A stretch of DNA of 64,000 nt from Pholiota molesta. Lineage: Eukaryota > Basidiomycota > Agaricomycetes > Agaricales > Strophariaceae. Below, one piece after another: positions 1 to 10,223 of the stretch. The stretch is from contig JACGCK010000089.1 of the NCBI GenBank assembly GCA_014925825.1, positions 124,001-188,000 on the forward strand. Reading direction: 5' to 3'. Below the pieces are notes generated by a model. The model saw only the letters and a program-made list of their open reading frames with translations, had not been told where the DNA came from and searched no databases. The translations under genes and the position numbers were made by a program. Position 1 is the first letter of the stretch. Every line of letters begins with the position of its first letter.

Positions 1-1674
1 ACACAGGCGAGTCTCAATCGAGCAATACAAGTCATCAACAGTCGTCGGTTATGAAATTCAGGACTCAAACGTCCGAATCATTTCTCTCTATTGTGAAACG
101 ACTCAAACGACGCGTCACTACATCGATATCCCCGAGTGCCAAAGTAAGCCTTATGCAGCATCACGGTCGATACACTTTTGAGGCTCTGATCCGTTTTGTT
201 AGAAATCACATCCTGCAGATGTTTTACATAGGCGCATTCTAAAAAAGGTTCATCTCTAGACTGATTACAGGATATACGCGTTGATACTTGTGTTCCCTAG
301 GCGCCCAAGAGCCGAGTCGTGATTACTCAAGATGATGACTGGTGTTCAGTAATCAATGAGGTCCGTAGGCTCCAATCATACAAATTGTTAAATGTTTTCA
401 AACCCGACTTTCTCCTTAGGACGACACAATCATGCCAAATGACTCTGCGATTGCCGACCGAGTCCTTGCCTCCTATTTTCTTATTATGGAAGACTCAAAT
501 GGTAGGATCCTGTATACTTCACTGACTCTATTTTAATCGTCTCAAAAGGCGTTACATATCTGGAACAGAAGGTTAATTCGAACACTCAGTATAACAAACC
601 TAACCTGTTTCCAAGTCCTGAGCACGGTGGTATGTGGACAGAGCCTATAAACCCCGGGTCAGGCTTATCGAGGGCCCATACGAGTGACGACCCTATTTTG
701 CTATCCGGAGCCTATTCGAAAGGATCTTCAAAGTCCAGTTCACTGCCTAACAATTCTTCGTTATCTTCCCAACGACGCCAGAACAGTCAAAGTGGACAAC
801 CTACGAATCAAGAAGTGCACGACACACCACTGTATGGTGCATATGGTTCACCTCGGGACCCCCGCGATCAAGGAACGACCATAAATTTGCAGAACAATGA
901 CAAATACAAGTCGCTGGAAAGAGCACCGGCCGTAAAGTATGATGATGGTTTACGCCATGCTTCCTTTAGCGCCTCAATGTCCCAGACACAGATGTCTGCA
1001 GGTTCGGCTCGTATTTCGAAACAGCACGATCGTAGGTCATCGCCAGGGAGAAAGAGCGAGTGGTCCAATGACCCCATCCTCCCATCTGGAAACCCTCACT
1101 ACTCTCCCTCCTTGGGCCTAGCTACCCCCAACATCTCCTTCTCCTCTCCCTCGCGTTCTCCAAACAATATGCCTTCCTCCACCCTCGTCGATCGTCCCGC
1201 CCGTAAGCGCGGCAAGCTCCCCAAGGAGACCACCGATTACCTCAAGGCCTGGCTCCATAGTCACTCGGATCATCCGTATCCCAGTGAGGAGGAGAAAGAA
1301 CAACTGTGTCATGCTACGGGCCTTAGCATGAGCCAGGTGTCCAAATGGATGATCAGCGTCAGTCGCCGCCCTTGTTCCCTCTTTTTCTAACCGCTCACTA
1401 TTTTTTTTGTTCTGTATTACAGGCTAGACATCGCATCCTCGCCCCCGCACACCGCGCCGCCACGGGACCGACGAACACAGATATGCCGCTCTCTGCGCCG
1501 CCGTCGCTGTCGAACAATCCCTTCTCGTCGCATGGCGGCTCACATGGGTCGTCAGGCCAGCAGGGGTTGTACTCGAACATGCTGCCCAGCCCGCGCTCGT
1601 CGAGCCAGCCAGGCTACTTCAATGATGGTCCTTCGCACTCGGGGTCGACGTCGTCCGGATATGGCACGCCGTAG
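1..1674 (+). CDS. Chimeric gene (5' end outside window): accessory-domain tail + disordered linker + TALE homeodomain
   Basis: Exons fit at about ..143, 203-247, 301-360, 420-501, 549-1357 and 1423-1674, all with GT-AG introns and one continuous phase. The first exons (TQDDDWCSVINE, then NGVTYLEQK) resemble the C-terminal end of the accessory domain in the gene at 35-37.5 kb. A Ser/Gln/Pro-rich segment follows (about 586-930), strongly similar in DNA to 40.51-40.85 kb. The end is a TALE homeodomain with the usual three-residue extension (HSDHPYPSEEEKEQLCHATG, then MSQVSKWMI) and, after the last intron, SARHRILAPAHR. Family members normally read WMINARRR, so Asn51 is Ser here, and positions 47 and 54 also differ. 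The tail is Ser/Pro/Gly-rich. A TALE homeodomain normally binds DNA; the changed recognition helix makes that doubtful. An alternative is two adjacent genes, with the homeobox gene starting at the Met at 632. Confidence 0.6.
586..930 (+). repeat. Segment duplicated at about 40,515-40,850
   Basis: The DNA is clearly alignable to 40,515-40,850 over roughly 340 bp, from the codons for NLF.SPEHGG to KYKSLERAP. Long identical stretches such as those coding SSQRRQNSQSG are kept. Similarity stops abruptly on both sides: upstream this copy runs into an accessory-domain tail, downstream into the homeobox exon. Confidence 0.8.
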
Positions 1675-2640
1675 TGATTTCTTTCCTTGCGCTCCTTCCA
1701 TTCCTTCCGCCTGTCCAATCATCCTGTATCATTCAATTCTCCCTCTCTCCTCGTTCATCATTGCTTGCACACGAAAGTGACGCCTAACGCCAGACGCTCC
1801 GAACGCCATATTTGTCGCTATCACGCCCCTTCGCCATATATTTATGACCTGCTCGCGCCGTTCGCTCCTCGACCTCGTGCGCGGACAGTCCTCACTCACT
1901 CTCTCGTATATCTCATCGTTGCAACCATGTCATCCCAATGTTTGATATTATCTACCCTGTAGTACCTGGTCTCCCTTGGGTCGCTCCTACCCTCTCGAAC
2001 ACTTTCGTTTATCGCTAAACCCCTCCTTTCGTGTCCTTCTGTCTATTCCACATCTCTCTGCTCTCTTGTCTGTCGCTCCTCTTGACTCGGGTTGGACTTC
2101 GCGTTTAAAGTACTGCTATGCTGCAATTATCCATACCCCACCAAGTCCTTTACTATTTGTCTTAGTTAGATCGTCGTTGCCGTCGTCTGGCCCTCTGCTG
2201 CTGCCTCCTTGCTTGTTCTAGTAGTTATTTTCTTGCGTCCTCCACTCTCCCTCACGTCGCATAAGCCCTGAAATTACTCTAGTATTGTTAATATTGTGTA
2301 CTCGCCCAGAAAATTTCATTGTGCATTTCTGAACCTGACGAGAAATATATTCCTTATAGTATTTAGGCTGTAAAAAAAGATAGAAAAATGGAACAAAGCA
2401 TATACCATGCCCCGCATAAAACAAGTGGAATTTATTAAAGGTGCTGTGGAGTGCACGGCAGTGGAATGCATTCACACGCAGTGCGTATGGTGCCTCGAGC
2501 GGCCCCAGCAGAATATTCTGAAATTGCCTAATAAGTGCATAATTGCGCGGCCGCCCTTGCTTTGTAATCTCTCCGCGCTCGATCCCCGAGCTCGACAAAG
2601 CAGAGCCTCACTTCCCACACGCAATATAGATCCAATACAA
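1675..2640. other. 3' flank of homeobox gene, no gene seen
   Basis: Pyrimidine-rich DNA to about 2,220, probably 3' UTR and downstream flank, then AT-richer sequence. The open frames here (for example 2218-2598 on the minus strand) have no recognisable domain and no codon-like composition. Confidence 0.4.
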
Positions 2641-4030
2641 TGAAGAGTCATAGTTCGATTGTTCTAACTCGGACTTTTTAGGTTTATTTTTACATGGTTG
2701 ATATGATTAGATAACGAATAAGATATCAGCGGAGGCCGTAAGAGGCCGTAAGCCCGCCGTAGCCCGCCTAATCTCCGGGCGCGCATCCCTTTGTTTTGTT
2801 GAAGTTGCTCTGGCCGGTGTGCCGTTTCGTGCCGCATACTGCTGATGCGAAACTGTGCACTTAATTGCAGGTAAATAATCGTTGGGCTTGCAGCCTAAAC
2901 AGTGCGCATTGATGTTTGCATTGAGAGGATTAATTCAAATGAGATTAATGATAATATTTTGAGTGAGAGGCTGTATAGAAAAGCGCTGCACCCCGTGCGG
3001 CGTCAATTTAAATTAGGCGCCCGTGTACACCTAGACGCCGTGCGGACCCTAGGTCACAAATTAACGTTGAAAGTGGTATTTTACCTTATTTTTAGTGATG
3101 TGGCACTGAATCTGTCTCTCATCATACCATTAACAGCTGTATACATGGTATGTAGGTTCCTCTACCCTATAGGTGCTTGGGAGGCATGGTATGGGTATCC
3201 TGCTCTCGAAATTCAAGCTCCGAAGGAAGCCGGCAGACAAGGCAACGGAGATTCGGACAAACAGCGGCAGATAACGGTCAATGCGGAGGGAGGATGGGCG
3301 ATGTCGGGGATGGCTCAGGGATATCAGCCCGGGATACCAAATGGGCGGTTACAACCCTGGATCGGGCTTAAGCGAGTTGGAACAATCGAACGATACCTCA
3401 TACAATGAATGCCAACTTTCCTTTCCCCCGGCCCTGAGTGCGAGAGAGGTGGTGACCCCTCAGCCAACCAAATCTCATTGAGCACCTTCCTAAAGCAATT
3501 TACAATTTAAGAAATCCACCGACCCAGCGACATTCGGTGGCTCTGCATGACACGCTACACTGTAGTGTGTCGGTGGACCACATTGCATGTTACAGTGGTA
3601 CGTGGCTATGTGGGAGACGCAACATGCAGTAGCAATGCAGTAGGCCAGTCATCATGTGGTGATGGGCGTGCACCCACTGAGAACATCTTGCGTTGATGGG
3701 TACGGGTCAATTTGGATTCAAGGTTGTATGTGCTGAATGCAATGGCGCATGGGCATTGATGATGACGCGACGGGTGAGTTGTGACAAGATGAGCGATACA
3801 GTCCAGCTCTCTCCTCGCTCACAAAGACACCACCATACTATTGATCTTCAAATCACCTTGGGACATTTTTACTGTTGGAGACAGGTGTTTATGATGCAGT
3901 TAACTTGGTAGATATTATATGTAGGCCATGAGAAATAGTTACAGGATGTCTAGGCACTTGGGTATATACAGGCAATTCTCAATCATATCTGTAGAATCAA
4001 TGCACATTCAAAGGTATTCATCTAGCAGTC
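2641..4030. other. Gene-poor, repeat-like DNA
   Basis: A short direct repeat of GGCCGTAAG lies near 2,733-2,750. A stretch near 3,200-3,410 is open in more than one frame and Gly/Gln-rich but matches nothing I recognise; it could be an eroded gene piece. No intact gene is supported. Confidence 0.35.
3515..3577. repeat. Nested inverted repeat
   Basis: Outer arms TCCACCGAC (3515-3523) and GTCGGTGGA (3569-3577) are perfect inverted copies. An inner near-perfect hairpin of 11-bp arms around one base occupies 3549-3571 and overlaps the right outer arm, so the two structures are alternatives. It may be the core of a small foldback element. Confidence 0.6.
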
Positions 4031-4034
4031 TGGC

Positions 4035-4051
4035 CCCGTGCGAAGCACGGG
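4035..4051. repeat. Perfect hairpin with GAA loop
   Basis: Seven-base arms CCCGTGC and GCACGGG flank a GAA loop, so the centre reads GCGAAGC, a heptamer known to form a very stable DNA mini-hairpin. Related centres occur in the array at 5.1-5.6 kb and in the cluster at 5.8-5.9 kb. Confidence 0.75.
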
Positions 4052-4087
4052 TCAAAAGGCTAGTCTACATAAGGCTTGGATTATTTC

Positions 4088-4143
4088 TCATTGTTCTTGT
4101 ACTACATATATCATTTATGCAAGTATCCCATGTATATGATCTT
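4088..4143. repeat. Dispersed repeat, copy at about 42,953-43,013
   Basis: This AT-rich stretch around ACTACATAT..TCAT.TATGCAA and ATCCCATGTATA shares most positions with 42,953-43,013, between the accessory domain gene and the first ISG12-like gene. It is non-coding in both places. Confidence 0.55.
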
Positions 4144-5084
4144 CTATTAGTACTTATCACATACTGAGTGTTGAAGTATGGTTTACAAGATCGTGACTTC
4201 GTGTGCAGAGAAGTAGAATGAAATTTAGGTTGAAACCATGAAATATTGACGTGGCTGCAATTGCCTTCCGGAAAATTTGACCTGTATGATCTATGAAAGG
4301 TCGACCTGCGGTCTCCTCGACACCTTGCTGATCGTGAAAATAATGAAAAATTGATAATCATTTAATGTAGGCATATTGTAGTAAGCATTTTCCCAAGTGA
4401 GTCTCAGTAATAATCATGTAAATATCGCATATGCACTACATTTTAGATTTAGTTGATGTGCTTCGATACTTATTGCAGAAGTTATCCAGGTCAAAAGATA
4501 TGCCTTAGCTGTTTGATGTTGTACCTATTATTGCACACTCTTGACAGAGACTTGTATAAAGATCTTATAATTTCTTAATCACTATTGTATATAGAATGTT
4601 GTCGGGGTATAATATGAATCACGAACGAATTTTGGATGTACTTGGATGTCGTCGTAGAGATTTCAAAGGAAAAAAAGATTGATTCACGAAAGTTCGGTGT
4701 ATGACTGTAACACTTTCATCTAGACAACTGAGCAAAGCTAGACTTATCAAAGATATGAACAGAGGACGGGTTTTGATGGGAGCCTTAATTACGTAATAGT
4801 GGCTGTGCCCCAGCGCGCGGTGCGTGTATGTGCGTGTTCGCGCGCAATGTTCGTGTTCAATCTGCGCCAAATCTGCACGTCTTTCCAACGTCGCATCCTC
4901 CGGGTCCAGTCTGTCTGCTTTATATACCAATGTTTAGGTTATTTATTATAATGCCTCAGCTGATAACTGATAACTATAACATTGGTAAGTACAGTTACAA
5001 GTGTGTTGTGATACAGACCATTAACAAGATACCTAAGATACTTTAGAGTAAACCTTGAGTAAACCTATTGTCATATTTTGAAAA
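4144..5084. other. AT-rich intergenic DNA, no gene seen
   Basis: No frame carries a recognisable domain. A short GC-rich patch near 4,808-4,850 (alternating GC, GTGTATGTGCGTG) interrupts AT-rich sequence. Confidence 0.4.
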
Positions 5085-5620
5085 GGGTAGATAAATTAGA
5101 TATGAGTAGCCTATAAGGTGGGCCAGGGCGAAGTTTTGGCCCTAAAATTCTCAGAAGTATATACAATGGGAAGTTTTGAAGTGGTTAAAATAAGTAGTAA
5201 ATTAGTAGCAAAGGATTGTGTCATATCTCAAGCACTTCAGTAATTTTTTTTGGGGGGGAAGAATGGGCCAGGGCGTAGCTCTGGCCCACATATTTTTGCA
5301 AATATAAAATCAGGCAAAGCAATGAAAAAGCACTAAGTATCAATATGCCTTTAACACTTTGCTTTTCTTTTAAACCTGTTTTTATCTTCTCAAAAGGGTA
5401 GATAGATAAGATATGAGTAGTCTATAAACAGGGCCAGGGCGAAGCTCTGGCCCAGATTTCTTCAAGAGTAAAATATAATGGGAGGTTTGAATTGGTTAGA
5501 ATGGTAACTTGATAGGAGAGTTGCATATTTTGAGTACCTCAGTATTATTTTTGGAAGAATGGGCCAGGGCGTAGCTCTGGCCCACATATATTTGAAAATA
5601 AAAAATAAGGCAAAACAAGC
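5085..5620. repeat. Two tandem ~300-bp units carrying four GGGCCAG...CTGGCCC hairpins
   Basis: Unit 1 (about 5,085-5,310) and unit 2 (about 5,390-5,620) align throughout: each begins AAAAGGGTAGATA.ATTAGATATGAGTAG-like and ends in an A-rich tail. Each has two hairpins, at 5120-5142, 5265-5287, 5431-5453 and 5561-5583. The arms are GGGCCAG and CTGGCCC; the centres contain GGCGAAG or GGCGTAGCT. The spacing is 145, 166 and 130 bp. No coding potential is seen. The first hairpin has decayed (TTTTGGCCC on its right arm). Confidence 0.8.
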
Positions 5621-5811
5621 CTCTAAAATTTTGCTTCTCTTTTCTTTTTACTTTTGGCCAATTTTTGACTTACTAACTACAAGTATAGAGCTGGAAATAT
5701 CATTCTTATGAGCTCTCAATTTTTTTTTACTCTACTGAAGTTTGTTTCAATCCCCCCGACATCATTTAAAATCATAGAAACATAGGTTGTTAATTTCTAA
5801 GGACTATGTAC

Positions 5812-5935
5812 GGAGGCGCAAGGCGCCGACTCAAAGGGGGTCCAGGGGCGCAGCCCCGGCAAGCTGTTGCCCAAAGCGAAGCAAGAGGTGAGCGCGAAGC
5901 GCGAACCTCCGACGCGTAGCGGCGGGCATGTATAT
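5812..5935. repeat. Cluster of short GC-rich palindromes
   Basis: Successive short palindromes are packed together: GGCGCAAGGCGCC, GGGGCGCAGCCCC, GAGCGCGAAGCGCG and GACGCGTAGCGGCG. They interrupt AT-rich DNA, and two again have GCGAAGC or GCGTAGC centres. It resembles a hairpin-type mobile or structural repeat rather than a gene. Confidence 0.6.
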
Positions 5936-6990
5936 GCAAATAAACTTCCGGTGGCTATGTAAATCGTGACAAGATGAGTGCTCAAAGAAAATGTCAATGA
6001 AAAAGAAGAGTACCTCACCGATTTGCGATCCTGAGCCGTAGGCCATACCAAGCCCAAGCCAGGGCTCGTCCTCGGACCAGGCCTCGGCTTCAGGGCGTAT
6101 GCAGCGCACAGCGAGCGCGTGTCTGTGCAGCCTCCTTGCACGTATAGATGGTGGGGTATGAGTCGCTGCGCCCTGCCGTACTCGCGTCGCCGTACTTGCG
6201 GCTACCGTCTATTCATTTCCCATTCGTTGAGCTGTGTTCGCGTTCGTGATCAGCCCGCTCGCAAGCCCTGACGTACTCACTGCTCGCGTCTGTCCGCCAT
6301 GCGCACGTCGTCCGCCGTGTTCGTGTCCGTAGCCGCCCATCCGGGATGCACGCTGTTTGTTGTCCTTATAGCTTCCGGCTACACTCGTAGCTGCCGCCCG
6401 TCCATGCGAACCTGTTTGAGTCGCGTTCTGATTCCGTGGTGTGTTGTGCTGGCGATGGCGAAGTTGAGAGCCGGCCCACATCCCTCGATGGAGGGGAGGG
6501 GCACACGGCGGCGGCGCGGGGGTGACAAGGGAGCGAGGGCGGCGGCGAGCTGACAGTGGTGGACAGATAGAACTCGGTAAACGACGAGATAGGTGTTGCA
6601 ACCCTAGAGAGCATGCAGCTCGGCGCTCAGGCTGTGCTATACTGTTTGGTCATGTGTGATTCTAACGTCACCAACATTCCATCTCAACATTTTTCGACGT
6701 TTGGACCGTATAATACTGTTTGTGAGTGTTTGATGTACAGGATGATTACTAATTTCGACGGTGGGGGACCATTGCTTTCAGCAAGGTGATGCAAGTGGTT
6801 GATAGATTGCATTGAGTCATCTTCCTTGGCCACATGTACGCCACTGCCGGAGCTGATTTTCAATCTGCACCTCAACTATGCTCAAATTTTCTGAACATTG
6901 CCACTTTTCGACGACAGAGGATACGAATAAGGTGAATAATAACTTAGCAAAGTCCATCCATAACGGTTCCCTTTAGGGCCGACGTCAACT
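5936..6990. other. Intergenic, GC-rich patch, no gene recognised
   Basis: About 6,020-6,560 is GC-rich with overlapping open frames on both strands (for example 6209-6601 minus), but none has a domain I recognise or a clean exon structure. 6,600-6,990 is ordinary AT/GC-mixed DNA and forms the 3' flank of the TFIIIC gene. Confidence 0.35.
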
Positions 6991-9900
6991 CTACGCCTCA
7001 GAGCCCTCATCCGAAAGATCTGAATCCACCTCCATCCCATCGACGTCCTCCATCCGGATCCCAGAGATACCGCCATACGGAATCTTGTCCTTCAGCCACC
7101 GCCCGGGAGCATCTCGACGCGACACAGCCCCGACGCCGTCCCCGCGGCCGTCCAGGCCGACGACGCCAGGCCGTTCCCGTTGTTCCATACCACGCGGTGC
7201 ACGCCCACCTCGCGCGGCCAGGCGCCCGTGCCGGTGGGGATGGCGGAGTCAGAGCGTTTCTTGACCTTTCCTTTCGCGACCCGCGTCGCTGTCGTGCGAT
7301 CGAAGGATTCCTGGACACAAGAAATGAGGAGTGAATGCTGGTCGGTATGTTTGAGAAATGATTGAATTACCTGCGGGAGGAAGTGATCTAGAATTCTGAA
7401 CTCCTTGGTCTTGCGGTTATAGTCCATCTGAAAGACTTTATGAACGAAGAATGGCTATAAAAAGTTAGTTAATCCACGGAGCCGGAACTACCGGTGTCAG
7501 CACATACCACCGAGCCACCTCTTCGTGTAGATCTCAGAATATTAGTCGTCGAGCACGAGCCATCAGCAGCACCGGCAATAAGCTGTGGATGGTAATCGGA
7601 CGCATGAACACTCTGAACAACAAACAATCAGTCAAGGGAACGCATTATCAATGTTGGTAAGAAATTCCAACTTACCCATACGGGACCTTGAGGTTCAAAA
7701 AGCGAATGTCCTCTGCCAAGCATGCTGGCCGACGCTGAATACGCTTTCACCGTATTCTCATGATCCATCGTTATCGGCCCTCCCGCGAACGGGGAGAATG
7801 TCAGTGCGTTTATGACGTCTGCGCAATGTACATTAGCCTCCAACCAGAATGATAGACGCCAGACTTGAAATGAAACGTGCCTCTTGTACGATTCATGACG
7901 GACCCTCGTCCGTCTCGGATGTCTGTCAGACACTCCATACCATCGTACCCTGCACTAGCTATGACGGTGGGATCTTGATCGGTATGCGGAGCACCTGAAG
8001 GCCAGCATTGCGGGGCTTTGATCCATCCCAGAGCCCGAATCGCCGACTGATGCAGACTGAGATAATGCGTTGGGATGAGGTCGGTGATAGTTGGTTGATC
8101 TGCCACAACGCGTATAAGTCAGAAGCATGTAGGACGTATGCCACCGAGCCAGCTTACCGTTATTCACGGCTGCTTTCAGCGCTGCGCCGATATTGTAGAC
8201 TGCGATGGTACCTAAATGTTTGATTGGATGGGATGGATGGAAGGAAGATCTTCAGTAGGATTTATGTACCATTGGTTGTTCCGATAGCGATCACTTCGCT
8301 ATTCGCCCAGTCGAAGGTCCAACAAGAGGTTTCTTCCAGTTCTATGCGCAGGATTGGTCGAGGGAGCTTGACTAATAATCGGTCAGTACAAATGATACGA
8401 TAGAAATGAAATCGGCGAACCATATATCGGTTGCGAGTCATCGTGATTGGGAGGCCTTATATCCAAAGGATCAGGTATAACGAAAACACAGAAAGAGCCG
8501 TCTTCAAACGTTGCCCCAAGAAGGCCAAGTTTTTTGTGGGGTTTAGCTTCGTCTCTCTGTTAATGGGATTAGCAACGAAGACATGCGACGAATCTGAATT
8601 TTGACTCTTACAAAGTCGTGCGAGGGCAAGGGGCACCATTTTAGGTCATAGGCAGGTCCTGAATCTATACAGATCACCATTTCACATTTCATACGCCCGA
8701 AATCCGGGCTTTTAAGAGAATTCTTCCGGGGACTTGTACTCTTCCGAGCACTAGATAGAGCCCAGATCTGAATACATGCATACGAAGGTCGGGATACTTT
8801 CCTCCCGATGTCAGGAGAATGTGACTGCGAAGGGAAGGGGGCAACTGCGAGATATTGCGTGTATGATCGAGCTGGGTGGAAGTCAACTTTTTAAAAACGG
8901 TTTTAGATTCCAAACGTGAGGAAGTTACCTGAGCGATCGTCAACATGTATTGGACACCAATCAATCCCCCAAACTGGGGCACCAGCATTGAATACATGCG
9001 CATTACTTCCTTCGAAAAACTTGGCTACATTCGAACACAGTATTAGTTCACGAAAGAGATATAGCACTGGCGACGAACCCATTGATACTGAATCGAACAT
9101 GGACAGCGTTTCCCGAGACTGAGATTTGATAGGCCCCAGGTAGCATACAACCGGAGGTGGGGGCTTCAGATGACCCTCTTCTGTTGTAACATCGTCTGTG
9201 GGCAGATATAGAGCTGCACCTCTATGTGAATCAGATAAATGACAAGATATAATATTGGTGTGCGAGAAGGACTCACTCTGCGCTCAGTACCTCCCAGCCG
9301 TCTACAAGGGGCACGTCATGGTAAACCCGCGGTCTACGCTTGGCCTCTGTATCGGTATCTTCTCCCGTCGTTATGGCTCCTTGTACCATCCTCTGTCTTC
9401 TGCGAGATCCCAAAGAGGCCCCGATCCGACATTGTAGCCCCATGATTTATTGACGCGATCTGACACTTTCGAGTTTTCCGTGAAGCCATTGGTGAGGGTA
9501 TAGCCGGACGGGTGAAGAGCGATGGTGGAGAAACCAGACGTTCCACTCTCCCTTCACGTGAATAGAGAGGAACGGCGCGATGTCTGTGGTGGACGCTGGG
9601 TGTGGGCAGAACGTACATCTGCCGTTTGGACCCCTTTGGCCGACAGTCACCTTTGCAACGCTTGCAGACCTTTCATGCGCCTTGGTCTTTGGCTGAGACA
9701 CATTCGTTGGAGGCCGTTTCCTCTTCAATGTTGGGGTCGGTTTCGTTTTGACAGGTTCGTATCTTCTTCCACTTCTTCGACTATCTCCCAAGAGCATCTT
9801 CATCTTCATCGTCCTCTTCATGACCATTGATATGTGCATCTACTTCTTTTTCTGGTTCGAAGTCGCTTTCGCTGTCTATTTCATCTTCTATGAAAGATCT

Positions 9901-10011
9901 TGAGGCGCCAGATGGACCTGCGTGATTACCGCCTTCATCTTCGTCAGTCACAAAACCAGCGAGGTGGACATAGCTCGGCTTGCCCTTTCTGGGCCTGAGC
10001 TGTCGAGTCAT
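6991..10011 (-). CDS. TFIIIC subunit, WD40 type (Tfc6/Sfc6-like)
   Basis: This is a subunit of TFIIIC, the RNA polymerase III factor that binds tRNA gene B boxes in the nucleus. The start MTRQLRPRKGKPSY is a basic AT-hook-like head, followed by an acidic stretch. WD40-type exons follow: VHHRHRAVPLYSREGRVERL, then SAIRALGWIKAP, VIASAGYDG, DVINALTFSPF and a terminal GVHRVVWNNGNGLA, the order seen in fungal Tfc6 homologues. About ten short introns are implied. Three places need a one-base correction: near 9,785 after the acidic region, near 9,511 (SLFHPSGYTLTNGF continues in another frame) and near 7,104. At 7,104 the frame stops after CRVEMLPGGG, while the family-like end GRWLKDKIPYGG runs on to 6991. 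It is divergent from the oxidoreductase gene, 212 bp away. Confidence 0.8.
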
Positions 10012-10223
10012 AGTATCCTGCCACAAAAACGCGTCGAGGGGACGGTGGGGGTTAGTGGTTGAAGTTAACGTTGAGCATGTTGTGTGATCACCGACTCGGA
10101 AAAGTGTTCGCGTGCCGTATTATCTAATCTTATCTTTCCCTCAGCTAATGCCTCCGGCCCCAGCTTGACATAGCCGGTGCCGGTACCCCAACATGGACTT
10201 CACTTCAACATCTACCTCCAACT
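10012..10223. promoter_or_regulatory. Shared divergent promoter, TFIIIC subunit / oxidoreductase
   Basis: Only 212 bp separate the two start codons, so both promoters must lie here. No clear TATA box or known operator is visible. Confidence 0.5.
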
